In this document: in pieces, positions 1-15,767 of the stretch
Numbering within the stretch: the stretch's first letter is position 1
How the letters are laid out: each line of letters begins with the position of its first letter
Origin: Antennarius striatus
Taxonomy: Eukaryota; Chordata; Actinopteri; Lophiiformes; Antennariidae
Length of the DNA stretch: 64,000 bases
Assembly: GCF_040054535.1 (NCBI RefSeq)
Contig: NC_090784.1
Coordinates: 12,955,001-13,019,000, forward strand
Direction of reading: 5' to 3'
Notes under the pieces: model-generated
What the model saw: the letters and a program-made list of their open reading frames with translations, nothing else
Database searches by the model: none
What the model was told of the DNA's origin: nothing
Translations under genes and position numbers: made by a program

Positions 1-3000
1 TGTCCTGACACACTCAAGGTCTCTGTTGCTCTCTTGTATAGGAGAACAATCCCTTTTTTGTTCACTTTTGTCTATGTCATCCTTTCTATTTACAAACACT
101 TCACTGATACTGATCAAGCGTCTGCGCCGAGGTGAGTGGTCCAGCGTCCTGATGTTGGTGCCCAAGATGTCACTGCAGCTCTTAGATCGATTTATATTAT
201 CTGCAGGCTTTACTTTATGTGCTGTGGCTCCAATCTCCTTGATAACGGTGCTGTAATCTTCCTCTTTTGGGAAATCAAAAATGTCAATAACGGTCGGATG
301 TTCGTCTGGGCTGTGCTTATCCTTTAAAGGAAGGGGGTCTTCCTCATAGAAATGTCTGTGTCTTTGTCTTCTTTTTTTCTTCAGTACCTTGTGAGCTTCT
401 ACCACCATGTTGACATTCCAACTGAAGAACAGAGACAGCCAGGCAAGGCCCATGTAGATCCACAACTCAGCAAATACTTTGTACAGTCGGGGATAGTCTA
501 TATTTGGATTTACACCTGAAATGGGAATTGACAACAAGTTAAGATCTACCTATCATCTCAGAAATATACAAATGAAATGAGATTAATATATTCATCCCAA
601 ACTGGGAATAAGGTAACTGGAAAAGTAGATACTCATAATTAACAGCATGAAATACAAACATCAAGAAAAACAAAGAATTAAGTATCACAAAGAACATAAA
701 TACTTCATACCTGCCACATAATCCCCAAAACCAACTGTTGTGAGTGTGATGAAAGAGTAGTAGAGGCCTTCCAGGTAGCTCCATCCTTCCAGATACATGA
801 AAACAATCGGAGGGATCAGCAGATGCACCAACAGTCCCCACATCAGGAATAAGACTGTGCAGGTTAACTGGACCTTTTTCTGGCAGAAAAGAGAGCAGTA
901 ATATACTGTATATATTTAAACATATTTAACTTGATTGAGTTGCATTTTAACAATGAAAATGACAAAAACTAACTTAGTATGAACTTACCACAGACACACC
1001 TTTACGGATCAGAACCTGGGACAAACGTTTGGCTCGGTCTCCAAAAAATGAGCCTAACTCGCTTATCCATACCAGACATAGGGGGATTCCACAGAGACCA
1101 TACAGGATACAGAACACGCGACCGCCTTTAGTCTTAGGAGCAACATTACCAAAACCTGATGAACACAGGAGGAAGCATTAATGCACAACACAGAGATATT
1201 TAATAGTTAATAGATAATTAATAGTTTTCACACGTAAAAACAGGTGTTATCATTTTCATCTTTATCCTTCATTAAAAAAGTAAGAATATAATTTGGGGTT
1301 TCCAAGTTGAAAAACAACTGATTGCTGATGATCATCGTTGGGAATAAAGAGTTTTATTTCTTTAACTTGCAGCTATTCATTTCAAGATCTCAAAATTGGC
1401 TACTTGAAAATAACTCAGTCACAGACATGTCAGTCTTGAGATGCATTGACTGCCTTGAATATTTTACTTTTGATCTTGTAAGGTATCAAATGTGTAGTTA
1501 TTGATGTTAGTCTTTTAGTAATCAGGATTGTGGTTTTGGCATTTTTTTACCAGACTTTAATAAGGTATTAAGAACTGCAAGTTGTTTTTATCGTTGCATT
1601 AATGAAGTAGTATTTCAACACTCTAAAAGTCTTTTTTCTGTTAGTCTTTAACATGTGATATAGTAGACATAGTTAGATGGTGATTGTGGTGATTAATGCA
1701 AAACTCTTTTTGCAGTAATGGCCATCAGGAAAATATTTTGTCAAATATTGTTAAAGGTAGAAGGTAATAGAACGACACAGATTTAAAATGTGAGTTTAAC
1801 TGTATTTTTCTGTAGATTTAAGATATTGATAAAGGAACTGAATAGACTTTTAGCTGTCTTAAATCATTTAAGACAGTAATGTACATTCTTCTTTAAATTG
1901 TGTGTCCCTAGTCCTTTTGATAAAATCAAGAAGCAGTTAAAAAAAGGTACTGAAAATTAATTAATTCAACTTCCTATCCCCTTCTTCAGTTTTTATGGGT
2001 CACAAGGGTTGCTGGAGCCTATCCCAGCAGACTTACTGGCATGAGGTGGGGGACACTCCGGACACAACCCCGGTGCACTGGGGAGCCACAAGAAAAACAG
2101 ACAATCACTCACATACACCTACGGGCAATTTGGAATGATCAATTCACCTGAAGCGCATGTTTTTGGAGGTGGGAGGAAGCTGGAGAACCCAGAGAGAACC
2201 CACACAGTCATGGGGAGAACATACAAACTCCGTTAGTCACTAAAAGTGACTAAATGTGAACACAGGACTAAAACAGGAATTACTGCCTTTAAAGGAGACC
2301 AATTATGGTTGTAACATTTATTGCTTCAGCACCCATAATTTGCTGAATTTATGAGCTAGTTCATGTTTATATGCGTCAATCTCCACAATAATTTTGTATG
2401 CTGAGTCTGACATAATGAAATTGTTTTCACATTTATGAATAGTTTCCTCTGTGGTAATTTCAAATCTGATTTGAAAGAAGATAAATCCACTATCATGATA
2501 ATCTCCAAATGGACTGATCCTGGTCCACTATTCAGCAGATACATGTTACTATACAAATGTCTCTCCCTTTTCATGCTTCACCCTTCCCTACTTGTGTTTT
2601 TGTCTGCTGCCTGTGGATGAACACACTGGGTGTGTTGCACTCTCCACTTGATGACCTGGAGCTGTGGCATTCCTCTCACCTTGTCCCAGTGCCTCTGGAG
2701 TTACCAGCTAGATCATTGATTCTTTGTGTCAACCTGCTCAAACTTGCTCTGCTCCCTGCCTGCACCCCTCTGCCTCCAGTCATCTGTTGGGTCCACAGTG
2801 ATTTTTTATTTTCAAAGTAAAGTGTTCCATGTGCATAGGGGGATGGTTGTAACATTGTCAAAGATGTGTTACATCCCACCCCCACCTCTGTCAGCCATTG
2901 TTCAGCTAACTGTATTAGCATAAGCACCCATTCAGCTGCTCCTTTTATTTAAAGAAAAGGGGTATCCACAGCAAGCCACACTCTTGTCTTGACTAGTTTT

Positions 3001-4837
3001 TATGCCAGATGTCCTTCCTGTCACACATCAGATTAGAACCCAGGTCCCTCACACTTAAGGCCAAAACTTAGTCCAATGCACCACAAGGGGTGATTTGCTA
3101 AATTGTGCTACATAATGGTAAATAAGAATGGATAAAGGGAAACTTCTGCAATTTTTTCATAGTAACCACCCATGAAACTTGTCATGTGAGGGGATGTGGA
3201 CAGGTTGAGCTAATATATAAAAACAAAAGGCAGCATAATTACCCCATGGAGATCAACATTTAAGAGCATTATATCATAATGTATTATTATTTATATGGTG
3301 TATTAATTTGAATTCAATGTGTTTCCCATTCATTTGACATTATTTGAGGTGAATGTAGTTTCACCTCAATATACAGTAATAGATGTCACAACCTAACCCC
3401 TTGTCAATCAATGTCTCCTCTTCCTAGGCCCCCATTACCCTTAATTACCCTTGAGTAAGTGGTAACAGCATTACCCACTCGTTGGCAGTTCTGGCCCGTA
3501 CAGTCTATATGCCAGTATATCCCTAAGCAAGACACTAAACATTGTTGTCATGTCCCCACTTTTAAAACATCTAAACTAATCTGCCTCCAGGTAGGTTATT
3601 TTGGGATTTAAAAAAACACTTTCATACCTGTAAATTTGGTTCTTTCTCTACAGATTACAGCGATCATATATCAGTATAGGGAGGAAGTAGGTAAATTATG
3701 AATTGATGACACAATTTCCATATTTTCCTTGAATCAATGGTGCTATAACTCACTGTGTTACAACCACACCTGGTTTCCTCTATATTATTGCACTGTTATA
3801 CAGTTTTGGTCAAAGCAATAATGGACAGTGTACCATGATGGGTGTTTGTTTGTTCTGTCTGACAGACAGGGGGAGGAGATACAAAACCTTAGAAGTATTT
3901 TAAAAAAAAATCAGTATCATGATATAAAATCTCGTTAGTTTTGCAACGACTGTGAATGTTACTCAAACCAATAGTGGTGACAATGGTCGAGGTGAAGATG
4001 ACCGAGTTGGCCCAGTCCCACGTGTTGCGGTGAACGTCCCCGGTGATGGCGACACCCTGGCCCGCAGCTGCAGACACAATCTGGGCGAGAACAACAGATC
4101 CGTCTGAACACGACCCACTCACCAAGCTCTCACTTCACCCTGGCGCTCTACGTCAGCTACCTAGGTGGTACACACCTTTGGACAACATTCATATACCTGT
4201 GGCTGAAGGTGAACCTTCATGTTTTGTTCACCAGCATGTTTTGTTTAAACCACAGCTGCTTAACTTGTCCTGTTTAAAGGCGCAACAAACACGTATGGTC
4301 ACTTTGAAGGATGTATTTACATGAGACGCGATCCGCGTCGGGTTTATTTATCCTGCCTTTCCTAAGCAGGAAAAACAGGTTTGGAGAAGTTCTGACTTGA
4401 AAACATAACAAACTTCTTTTTCTTTTTCTTTCTTTTTCTTACATCGAGAACAAACCTAAACCAGATAAAGCATACACATGGCGACGTCTATGTAGCTCAC
4501 TTAATTCTGTCTATCCTAGAAACATCGTGGAGTTCTCTAGATGGTCAACTAGTCTCCTCAAAGTTTCTCTTAGTAATTTTTTTTTTAAAAACACGAGTAA
4601 TCTCCAACAGTATAAAATGTATCTGTCGTATTCAAACAGATAGATTCATACCTCCAAAATGTCCTCGAGATTGTCTTTGGTTAAACAGGGATAGTTCTTC
4701 AATATAGTTTCCTTTTGAAGCTGATATTTGTCTCTGGCTGATTTCCAGTTAGGTTCTTCCAGAATTTGGAATATTGCAGCCCCGATTGATAGATAAAATA
4801 TGATACAAGATGTTAAAAACGGACCCTTATCTGCCAT
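1..4837 (-). CDS. kcnk5: Two-pore-domain K+ channel TASK-2, five coding exons, C-terminus cut by window edge
   Basis: Plasma-membrane background K+ channel, pH-sensitive in the known family. Coding exons on the minus strand: 4837-4652 (62 codons, start [10 protein letters not shown], first membrane helix), 4080-3969, 1155-989, 879-711 and 515-1. Each has an AG acceptor and GT donor and the phases join (0,1,0,1). The joined protein has a first pore TTIGFGN after W-D-W-A-N, the GLCGIPLCL helix, a second pore [11 protein letters not shown], and the last helix [13 protein letters not shown] followed by a basic K-K-K-R-R stretch and an acidic tail still open at base 1. Order and exon pattern match vertebrate KCNK5. 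Teleosts carry kcnk5a and kcnk5b; I cannot tell which this is. Its 5' end faces the putative first exon of epb41 across about 2.6 kb. Confidence 0.93.
1985..2240. repeat. Common teleost dispersed repeat in kcnk5 intron 2
   Basis: Contains the phrases 'gctggagcctatcccagc', 'cacctacgggcaatttgg', 'catgtttttggaggtggga' and 'ggggagaacatacaaactcc', which recur through fish genomes as a non-autonomous interspersed repeat. No coding capacity. Related fragments lie near 12.6 kb and 41.0 kb. The family name cannot be given from sequence alone. Confidence 0.7.
2945..3095 (-). repeat. Degenerate tRNA-related SINE fragment
   Basis: The stretch with 'ttatgccagatgtccttcctgtcacac' and 'gattagaacccaggtccctcacac' resembles the RTE-tail plus tRNA-box arrangement of the better copy at 51.6-51.9 kb, but is eroded. 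Called from similarity of order and of a few short blocks only. Confidence 0.45.
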
Positions 4838-7468
<2,631 letters not shown>

Positions 7469-7475
7469 TATAAGA
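7469..7475 (+). promoter_or_regulatory. Candidate TATA box upstream of epb41 first exon
   Basis: TATAAGA lies about 30 bases before a C/G-rich stretch that ends in a good donor. Together these suggest a TATA promoter on the plus strand. The assignment to epb41 is inference: it is the next plus-strand gene, and 4.1R genes are known for several far-upstream alternative first exons. Confidence 0.4.
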
Positions 7476-7498
7476 GCTTTGAGCGATGCAGTGAGGAG

Positions 7499-7682
7499 TA
7501 GTGCGTGAGGTTTTCGGTCACGCTCCCACCTCTGATCTCCACCCAGCGCTACTTATCCCCGTCACTGCTGCGACAGCGCCTCTCGCCTCCCCCCTCCGGA
7601 CACCCGATAGACCCTGGAGGGAAACACCGGAGTTAGGGCGTCAAAAAGAGAGGTGGAAAAATAGGAATCGGATACAACTCAG
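7499..7682 (+). other. Putative 5' non-coding exon (epb41)
   Basis: The end is set by 'caactcag|gtagg', a good donor. The start is set only by distance from the TATA-like site. The interval is purine/C-rich compared with its A/T-rich surroundings and contains no ATG-led reading frame joined to the epb41 protein, so it would be 5' UTR spliced to the acceptor just before 20959. It could instead belong to an unrelated non-coding transcript. Confidence 0.4.
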
Positions 7683-8531
7683 GTAGGACTTGTCCATGCA
7701 GGAAATGTTGGTTATTTTACGTGTCCATTTCCCTGACGCGTCAGTTCGTCAGGAGTTGATGGCTCCGCGTTCAGAGGGGTCTGACCAGACAGGACGAGGT
7801 CGGATTGTTTGCGCTGTTGGTAGAAGAGAAAAGCAGAGACTGTAAAATTTGACCGTATGAGAACGTAGTTTGTCAGTCGGGTGAAGCTGCTTTTCTTTTT
7901 GCGCAAAGTCAGCTCATGTTAATTACCAGAAGCAGAACACAAGGCATGTTAATCCTAAATGTATGTTGGATTGTTCCATTAGGAGAGCAGAAGTAGAAGA
8001 ACACCTGCTGTGAATGTTTGTTTGACGTGACCGATCGTGACCGTGGGGCTCGGATCAGTCTGCTGTTGTTTCCCCGTTGTCAAGGTGTGCTAACACTGTG
8101 CGCGCTATGCGTCCGCGTCTGCACGGTTCCATGAAGCAGTTTAGTAAAATATGAAACAATTTAGAGCCCCATTGGATCCCAATGACCCCGTGTGCTGTCA
8201 GACTTTGAATGAAATGTGTATAATCACATATATGAAATAAATATTTTACTGAATTGTGTCCATTTCATTCCCCTCTCCCTGTCTGACCTGTCCTGGATCG
8301 GGCCGTGGGATCCGCACTGACCTACATGGATGTGACGTAAGTGTCAATTACTGTTCATTGTATGACAAGAACAAAATCACAATGATGTCATTGAACCATT
8401 GCACACATGCTTGTGTTTAGGAGAGGACTATAATTTGTTGCATGCAGGACAAACGGAGTGATATTTATTTTACTTATAAGCATGCACGTACAAACAGACC
8501 ATCTTAATAAAAGGGTACACATTAATTATAG

Positions 8532-8570
8532 TTTCATGTTGCTACCCACTGACAAGGTAGCAACATGAAA
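8532..8570. repeat. Perfect 15-bp inverted repeat, 9-base loop
   Basis: Left arm TTTCATGTTGCTACC at 8532-8546 and right arm GGTAGCAACATGAAA at 8556-8570 are exact reverse complements around the loop CACTGACAA. It lies in A/T-rich DNA with no gene. Confidence 0.9.
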
Positions 8571-9414
8571 ATGGTAACATAAAAGGGTAATATAATAAAA
8601 AGTTTTAAAAAAAGTGTAGATATTTTACTTTATAAATGCTTATCTAACCTATTTTAAATAAAATCCATCTGTACTAAGTGTTTAGTGAAGTGCAAAGTGT
8701 ATATTACATGTGAAATCTGCAGGTTGTAAACTATAGACACCATATATTCACTCACGTTGTTTGAATATACTGTGCAATGTGCTGTTTATATATGCACCAC
8801 AATATGCTTTACAGGTTATGAAGAGTGCAATTGATCAACCGCGCTTTCAGCTGCAAAGAATCTTTTAATTTATAGTCATGCAAGATTCTATTAAGTCATA
8901 TCCCATCAACCTTTTTAGAGACATAAAATATTAATGGTCGATTGGACAGTCAAGTGTCTCTGACATATGATTGCAGACTGCAAATATTCTGCATACATAT
9001 TTCCCATGTAGGTGATTATTTGTTTTTCTTCATGTCTGTACAAAAAATAAGCTACTTCTCTCTGTTAAAAAACGGTGTTATGTGTCTTATTTTATGATTG
9101 GGGTATGTTATTATTGATTGATAAATATTGTACAATATCTCTTTAATCAATCAGCATCAGACCAATCTAGAAACAAGATATTCCAAAGGAATTTTGTAAC
9201 ATGTTGTCTTCCTTGTGTCTGTATGAAACTAGTTTTGGGAGTGGTAGTATGACTGTGTCAGCCTGAGACGTCCCGGAGCAAAAACATCTTTATCTGTCTG
9301 GAACACACGCTCCCAGCCTGCCTTATATCTCCATGTGTCGGTAGATTAGTGGTGGGGATTCCCTCTCACCAACAGCAAATAATTCATTTAATTTTTAATA
9401 TTTTTTTTTAATTT

Positions 9415-9790
9415 TATATACTGGTTTGATCCCCGAAGGGAAATTAAGAAAGCACACTCTAGCTACTGATTACAAACGCATGCATACATATTTGTGAGTA
9501 CAGGCCCCTGTATCACACACACACACAAAGGGGCCCGTAGGCATGCAGGGGAGGTAGAGTGGCAGGCAGCTCCTTCTTGGTGCGCCTCAAATGAGCAATT
9601 TGTAAAGGGGACGGCACCTTGCTCAAGGGTGCCTCGGCAGTGCTCCGGAGATGAGCTGACACCTCCCACTGTTAGCTCACCTCTGGGTATTTTTGGGGGG
9701 GCGGGAGCGGGAATCGAACCGCCGATCTTAAATCATAGGACGACCCGCTCTACCGCCCGCTTTACCACTGAGCCACTGCCGCATCCTTAG
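9415..9790 (-). repeat. tRNA-related SINE-like element
   Basis: The right end on the plus strand reads 'gcgggaatcgaaccgccgat' and then 'ccactgagccactgccgc'. Its complement carries a tRNA-like A-box region (AGTGGCTCAGTGG) and B-box region (GGTTCGATTCCCG). The left part 'tggtttgatccccgaaggga' and 'gggtgcctcggcagtg' is a familiar fish repeat body. Spacing between the boxes is too disturbed for a functional tRNA. Confidence 0.6.
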
Positions 9791-10831
9791 TGTTGAAGGA
9801 TGCCCTGTTTTCAAGATAAAATTTAAAGTGCACATACAGTATTTACATTTGGATGAAGCCGTATCTTTGGCTTAAAGATGATTACTTCAATGCTTAGTAT
9901 ATGTAGAGAATTTACATTTACCGGTAAATATTTTTGAATCTTGACTGACATAACCAGAATGAGTCATTGAACATGTGTCCAGCAGAGGGCGATGTGAACT
10001 AAGAAGCGTGGTCACTCACGGTGGCATCAGATCAGGAACAATGTTCCATTACTGTATCCACGTGGTACAAGATGTCCACCTCAATTTGTTCAAAGCACTG
10101 TGAGCTCCAGGGCTTTTTCTGCTGTGAGACCTCAGATGACATCGAAATGCAGGCATATTAATAGAAGCATTTCACTTGTAATCTGCTTTGGATTCGCCCT
10201 GGTAACATGCATTTCTGAGAAATTTTCCAGCTGCATACAGAGACAACAATGCATTTGGGAAAGTTTGTCTTCAATTCTCCATATTGCATTATCGCACAGA
10301 GTGCATTTAATGTACAGCATTTCCTGCCGTCTTCCGAATATGTATTTTAAATTGTCAGAAGAGTTTGGTTGAGAATTTGTTGTTGGCCTAAAAGGGGGGA
10401 AAAAAAGGATGGCAACATGTCTGCCGGTTGAAGGGGCAGAAACATGGAACAGTCCTGGTTCATTAATTCTTCATAGCTTAATGGTACGCTATGAATATTG
10501 ATGTGTTGCTACCATCTATCCCGTTAGTGCTTTTGAGAGCTCAGATACTGAGCACAAATAACTGCAAACTATGCGTCCATCAAAGGCACGAAAAATTCAT
10601 ATTTAACACATTTCTACCTCGGTACAAATAATTTTACATAAGATCTGGGCGGGACATCAGCACATTGTGTGATGTGTACCCAGATGTTGTATTGAAACTC
10701 AAAGAGATGAATTGGGTGCAAGTGGTATGGCATGTTATATAATCAGTGAATGATGGAGCCAGAGAGGGATAAAGATGTTCCAAACAAACATAAACCCCTT
10801 GCACTCAGCTGGAGTAATGCACTGCACTATA

Positions 10832-10944
<113 letters not shown>

Positions 10945-11825
10945 GCATGTGCTTTTGATAAAATGAGGAAGAGTGTCAGGGGAAGTACTGTAAGTGAGGG
11001 GCATTGTTCTGGGTGTGTTTCCTGTGTGAACGGCTCATCCCAGAGTCGGTGGTCCCTGCCTGTCAGGGTCTCCAGGGACTGTGAGTCTATTAGGGCTGCT
11101 CCTCTTCTCCTCCCATCTCTTCTGTCTCCTTCCTCTCCTGGGTCCAGATCAACACCTGCTCCTTGCTGTAAATACAGGGCAGGGCAACTGTTCCTAAGCA
11201 ACTGACAGCTAAGCGTGTACTCCATATAATTTTTGTTTTTCTTCCTCTTTCTTTTTGTTATCAACCCAACTCACTTATACAATCAGAAACGAGACAGAAA
11301 TGAGCTATATTCAAACTTGTTGTATTCTTGTGGGATTCATCAGATTCTTTCTGTTTATGCAATACGTTTCAGTAAAAGTCAAACACCACCAGTGTGTGCT
11401 GATGTGCTGCTAATGTGTCATCGTAGTGTACACTGTTCAAAGTCCACTGAGGAAAACACGATTACTGTATTGACTGTGACTGTAGTAGACAGACATTTTC
11501 TGTTCCTGGTGGGTGGCTGCTTCGTGATATGTCATTGGCATTTAATGACAAGATCTGCTGAGCTGCTTTTGCACTGGTAAGAATTTAAATTAAATTCATA
11601 GCACATTAATTGGGAAGAAATGACATGTGACCCAGATGTGTGACAAAGACAAAGGTGATGGTTCTTTTACCCCATGTGGCTTTAAGGATAATGAGCCCCT
11701 CTACTCCCCTCTTTTGCCTGTGAGCCATATGACCTTAATGGGGTCAGGCAGATGGGTGGGGACCATAATGGAGTGCGTGAAAACATTAGACAGATATATG
11801 TGAGCTAGTTTGAGCTATTAGAATT

Positions 11826-11940
11826 TTTAAATAAGATGTGGGAGTGGGTCCAGTGTCGGACTGTTTTATCCTCCACCAGGAGGAGGGCTAGTGGGATACT
11901 AAACTCAAATTCTGGCAGCATTCAATAGGGTTCATTCGCA
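11826..11940. repeat. Direct repeat copy A (about 110 bp)
   Basis: Shares 'gatgtgggagtgggtc', 'tgttttatcctccaccagg', 'aggagggct' and 'aaattctggcag' in the same order with copy B at about 12326-12436, with scattered differences. Not coding. Confidence 0.8.
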
Positions 11941-12325
11941 AGCGTTCATTCACAAGCGTTCTCAGAAACTGTAACACTTTGAAATTTTGCTTGTAAGTCG
12001 CTTTGACATATCTAATGAGGTTACAAAGAAGCCTGTTGGTGCCTTGACCTAAACCAAACAATGTTTTTTCTTCACAGTTAACAGGTGATGTATTTTCTCA
12101 CCAACTTAAGGATGAAAAATTGCATAAGACTTTATCTTAACTTGAATGGTGTGACCAATGGCAGTGTTGTAAACTGCAGTGTTTTGCCACAAAAAAGGAA
12201 GCTTCCAATCATCTGTCGTCCAAGCTTTGAGTTTATTTCCAATGCTGGCCAGATGTCATGCAGTTACAATGATTCAATTAAATTTAAAAAAAAAAGCTTT
12301 ATGTGTGAGATATTTTGTATTAGAA

Positions 12326-12436
12326 TTTTTAAACGAGATGTGGGAGTGGGTCTGGTGTTGGGCTGTTTTATCCTCCACCAGGAGGAGGGCTGGTGAGATA
12401 GTAAAATCAAATTCTGGCAGTCTTCAATAGGGATAA
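12326..12436. repeat. Direct repeat copy B (about 110 bp)
   Basis: Second copy of the element at 11826-11940. It is followed at once by a hairpin and an AATG microsatellite, while copy A is followed by unrelated sequence, so the two may be separate insertions of one dispersed family. Confidence 0.8.
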
Positions 12437-12442
12437 CTGGAT

Positions 12443-12549
12443 GAAGACAAAATGATCACAATCATTTTGTCTTCAAGATGAATGAATGAATGAATGAATG
12501 AATGAATGAATGAATGAATGAATGAATGAATGAATGAATGAATGAATGA
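12443..12549. repeat. Hairpin followed by (AATG)n microsatellite
   Basis: GAAGACAAAATGAT pairs perfectly with ATCATTTTGTCTTC after a short spacer, and (AATG)n follows from 12478 to 12549. A diverged second copy of the same hairpin plus AATG arrangement lies at about 12725-12790. This is typical of the 3' end of a dispersed element with a simple-repeat tail. Confidence 0.8.
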
Positions 12550-12603
12550 GTGATAGCGCCACCCTCTGGCACTAAGTCTACTCTGTGCGACAAACATCAT
12601 TTG

Positions 12604-12790
12604 ATTCATATAAAATTATCCTGGCCCTGGGATGAGCTGGAGAATTGGGCATGGTGTACCCCTCTTTTTGCTCATAGTCAGCTGGGATAGACTCCAGTAT
12701 AACCTGCAACCTTTATTTAAGTGGATGAAGGCAAGATAATCACGATCATTTTATCTTCGAGAAGATGAATGGATTGAATGAATGAATGAA
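12604..12790. repeat. Diverged dispersed repeat with hairpin and GAATG tail
   Basis: Contains 'cagctgggatagactccag' (the same family phrase as near 41.0 kb) and ends in a hairpin (GATAATCACGATCATTTTATC region) and short GAATG repeats, parallel to the copy at 12443-12549. Confidence 0.6.
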
Positions 12791-13239
12791 AAATTTCACT
12801 GTTTTAGCAGCATATAGCTAATGGACAATCTGTGATGCTGCACTGTGAACACAGTATGTGATTCATGCTTTCAGATGAGTAAGTTTTCAGGAAAAAAAAA
12901 AAAACGTTCCTCAGACTGACACGAGATTGTGTTCTTGACACTCAGATAGGCTGCAAATGATTTCAGGTGGAGGCCTCCTCTATAGACAGGGTATTTCCTC
13001 AGCGCTCTCTGGACATTGTACTGTGTTAATGATTGCTCTGCTTGGCCCGCCTTATTTCAGTCCTCCAACATAGTGACGAGTTGTGGAATGAATGAAGCAG
13101 TCCTCTACACAACTATAGGTACTGTTACTAGTCCGATATCTGCTACTTTTAACACTTGTAGTTTTGTTTTCTTTAATTTGATTGTCGCTGCACATAGTAA
13201 CTGTGTAAACGCTCACATAATGTAACCCAGCCGTGTATG

Positions 13240-13495
13240 TGGAGCAGCACTAAGAACAGACAGCCGATGTGGAAACTGTCCACCTTGCATTCTGCTGTCA
13301 GGCGCGCGGGCCGGTCGGCCAACTGCGGCTCGAGCCTCGGAGTGAGGCTCCACCCCTTTACGAGCATCAGACACCTTCGGCACAACAAAGCATGTGCCGC
13401 TCCGCAACATTGTTTCTCCTCTGAACGAGCGGAATATAGGATTTTGTCGGATTTTGCGCCATTTTCTTTCCCCGTTGATGCTTTTCATAGAGTAG
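13240..13495 (+). promoter_or_regulatory. CpG-rich island with possible alternative first exon
   Basis: The stretch around 13290-13400 ('caggcgcgcgggccggtcgg', 'tgcggctcgagcctcggag') is rich in C, G and CpG compared with kilobases of A/T-rich flank. A donor-like 'gagtag|gtaag' ends at 13495. This fits an alternative CpG promoter and non-coding exon within the 5' part of epb41, but no transcript evidence is available. Confidence 0.35.
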
Positions 13496-15637
13496 GTAAG
13501 CTCCATTTAAGATTCACGCTTCCTGAGGGGGCGAACGAGTTCATGTTTATTTGTTTTGTTGTGCATTCGGCGCCATTTTCATACACAGATTGTTTAAATG
13601 CCCTGGCACGTTGACCGGCGCAGCTTCTATATGGTTTACAGTTTAGTTGATAAAAAGTAAATTAAAATCGACAGAGACCGTGTGTCCGTACAGTATTTCA
13701 ACGGCGATGTGTTTCAACAGATTGAACCTGAACATCCTCCGAGTTGCCCGAGTATAACAGACGCGTAACAACAGTCTTACTACATCCCATAAATCAAAAG
13801 CGCTCCATAACAACGGAGGCAGCGATGCGCGTCGTTTTTTGAAAAGAAAAAAAAAGAAAAAGAAAAGAGGGCTTGTAAATTACCACTCTTTTGGCGCCTA
13901 CAGTTTAAACAGATTAGGAAAGGTACATTTTCAAAAATCCTCCTTGTTTTTATATTAAGTGATTTTATGTTTGTGAAATGTAAATAATAAATGTAGGAAA
14001 TATGGAAGAAAAACTTGATACCTTTCGTTTATACAGAGAATGGCTCACCTTTAGATTACAGTTTCGTTGATAAAATAGATGAAATAAGTTAGGATATTAA
14101 CATTTGATCAGGTTTATATAAAATTGACCCATCTGTCACAGTTACCTAAACCTTCCGCATTTTAAATACTACTTGTTCCAGATGATGCTCCTCCTCATTG
14201 TTTCATTGTTAGTGGTCCTAAATGCTTCTTTTAGGTGTGCTACAGGTGTTTCCACGAATGCCTCTGCTCAGATGTTCAGTTACTGTGTCTTCAGCTGCTG
14301 TTTCAGACATGGCGTTCCTTTTGGATTGGATTTTTATGCTTCAGAGAACTTTCCTTTTTTGCCCAATAGGGACACAGGCTAAAAATATCCATCTTTGCTG
14401 GAGGGTGACATATGTGAATCTGTGTCTGTTCCTATGAGTGTATACAAGCATGAGCTACAAATGAGTCAGATAATCGTTTTATGAAGTGCGGCAGATTTGA
14501 CGTAGGGAGGATGAGGGAAAGACAGGGGCAGTATTAAGGCGATAGTGCAGGCGGGCACACATTTGAGGTGATGATGTAACCGTAGAGGTAAAAAAAATGA
14601 CAGATAAAACCCAGGTGATTGGAGGGTGGAGGGGTCTGATTGACTGACGAATCAGCAGTGTTTTGAACACACACCTGCTGAAGTTATGCTGAAGGATGTT
14701 TTTGGCTCTACTCTGAAAGAGTGAGGTCAAAGAGGTCCCAGAAGAGCTTGCTGGTGTTAATCCTCTTTTGGGAGTTATGATGCATTTGTGCAGTTAGACT
14801 ACTACTCTGGACTGTCAGCATCACTAAACAGGAAGGACTCTGTACACTGTTGTTTGTGCTTATTTATTTATTTATTTTTGAGGGAGTCTGCAGATTTGAC
14901 TAGGTTAAAAACCATGAGAGCAAAAATAAACAAAGTTGACGTATTATCTAAATAACAAGGAATTTACTATTTGAATTCTGATTAAAGAACACGTCTTTGG
15001 TAATGGACACTACTGCATCATATTCTGTCAACTGAGGTAATGTTGAAAATGGATCCTGAATTGCTTTCAGGCTAACCACACTAAATCAATCAAGCTACTT
15101 CACTCTTTTCCCATGCCAGTTCATGTTACAGCATCAGGCGCTCGGACCATCTGTGTGTATCGATCAGTTGGGAAGTGGGTTTAGGATGGTTTACACAAAG
15201 GACTAGACTATTGTAGGCCAGAGCCCAATATACACTTCATGTTGTCACATAATTCACAATTTCCCACAATTTTTTGCAAGAAAAATATGAAAATAACTTT
15301 GAAAGTACGCAGTGTTATATTACATCATAGAATCATTTAATATTTTGCATCTGAGCGTGCATATTTTTTTCATTTATTCATGATGTTGCTAGGCAGGGTT
15401 TGTGAATCCAGTGAACGTGCAAGCAGTTAAGCCGACCGTGTGTTAGTTAGCATGCATGTTGGCTTCCGTGTCTGTGCTTTTCCAAGAGGTTAGCTGGAAC
15501 CACCATGTGGCCGGAGGACAGATATGTTACCGTTGAGTTCATTTTCATTTCTGCTGATTTTCAGCCAGGTAGGCGGGTCTCCACATAAAGCCATGAATCA
15601 GCACAGCTGATTACAACTTACGCCAGCTTTTCTTTCA

Positions 15638-15767
<130 letters not shown>

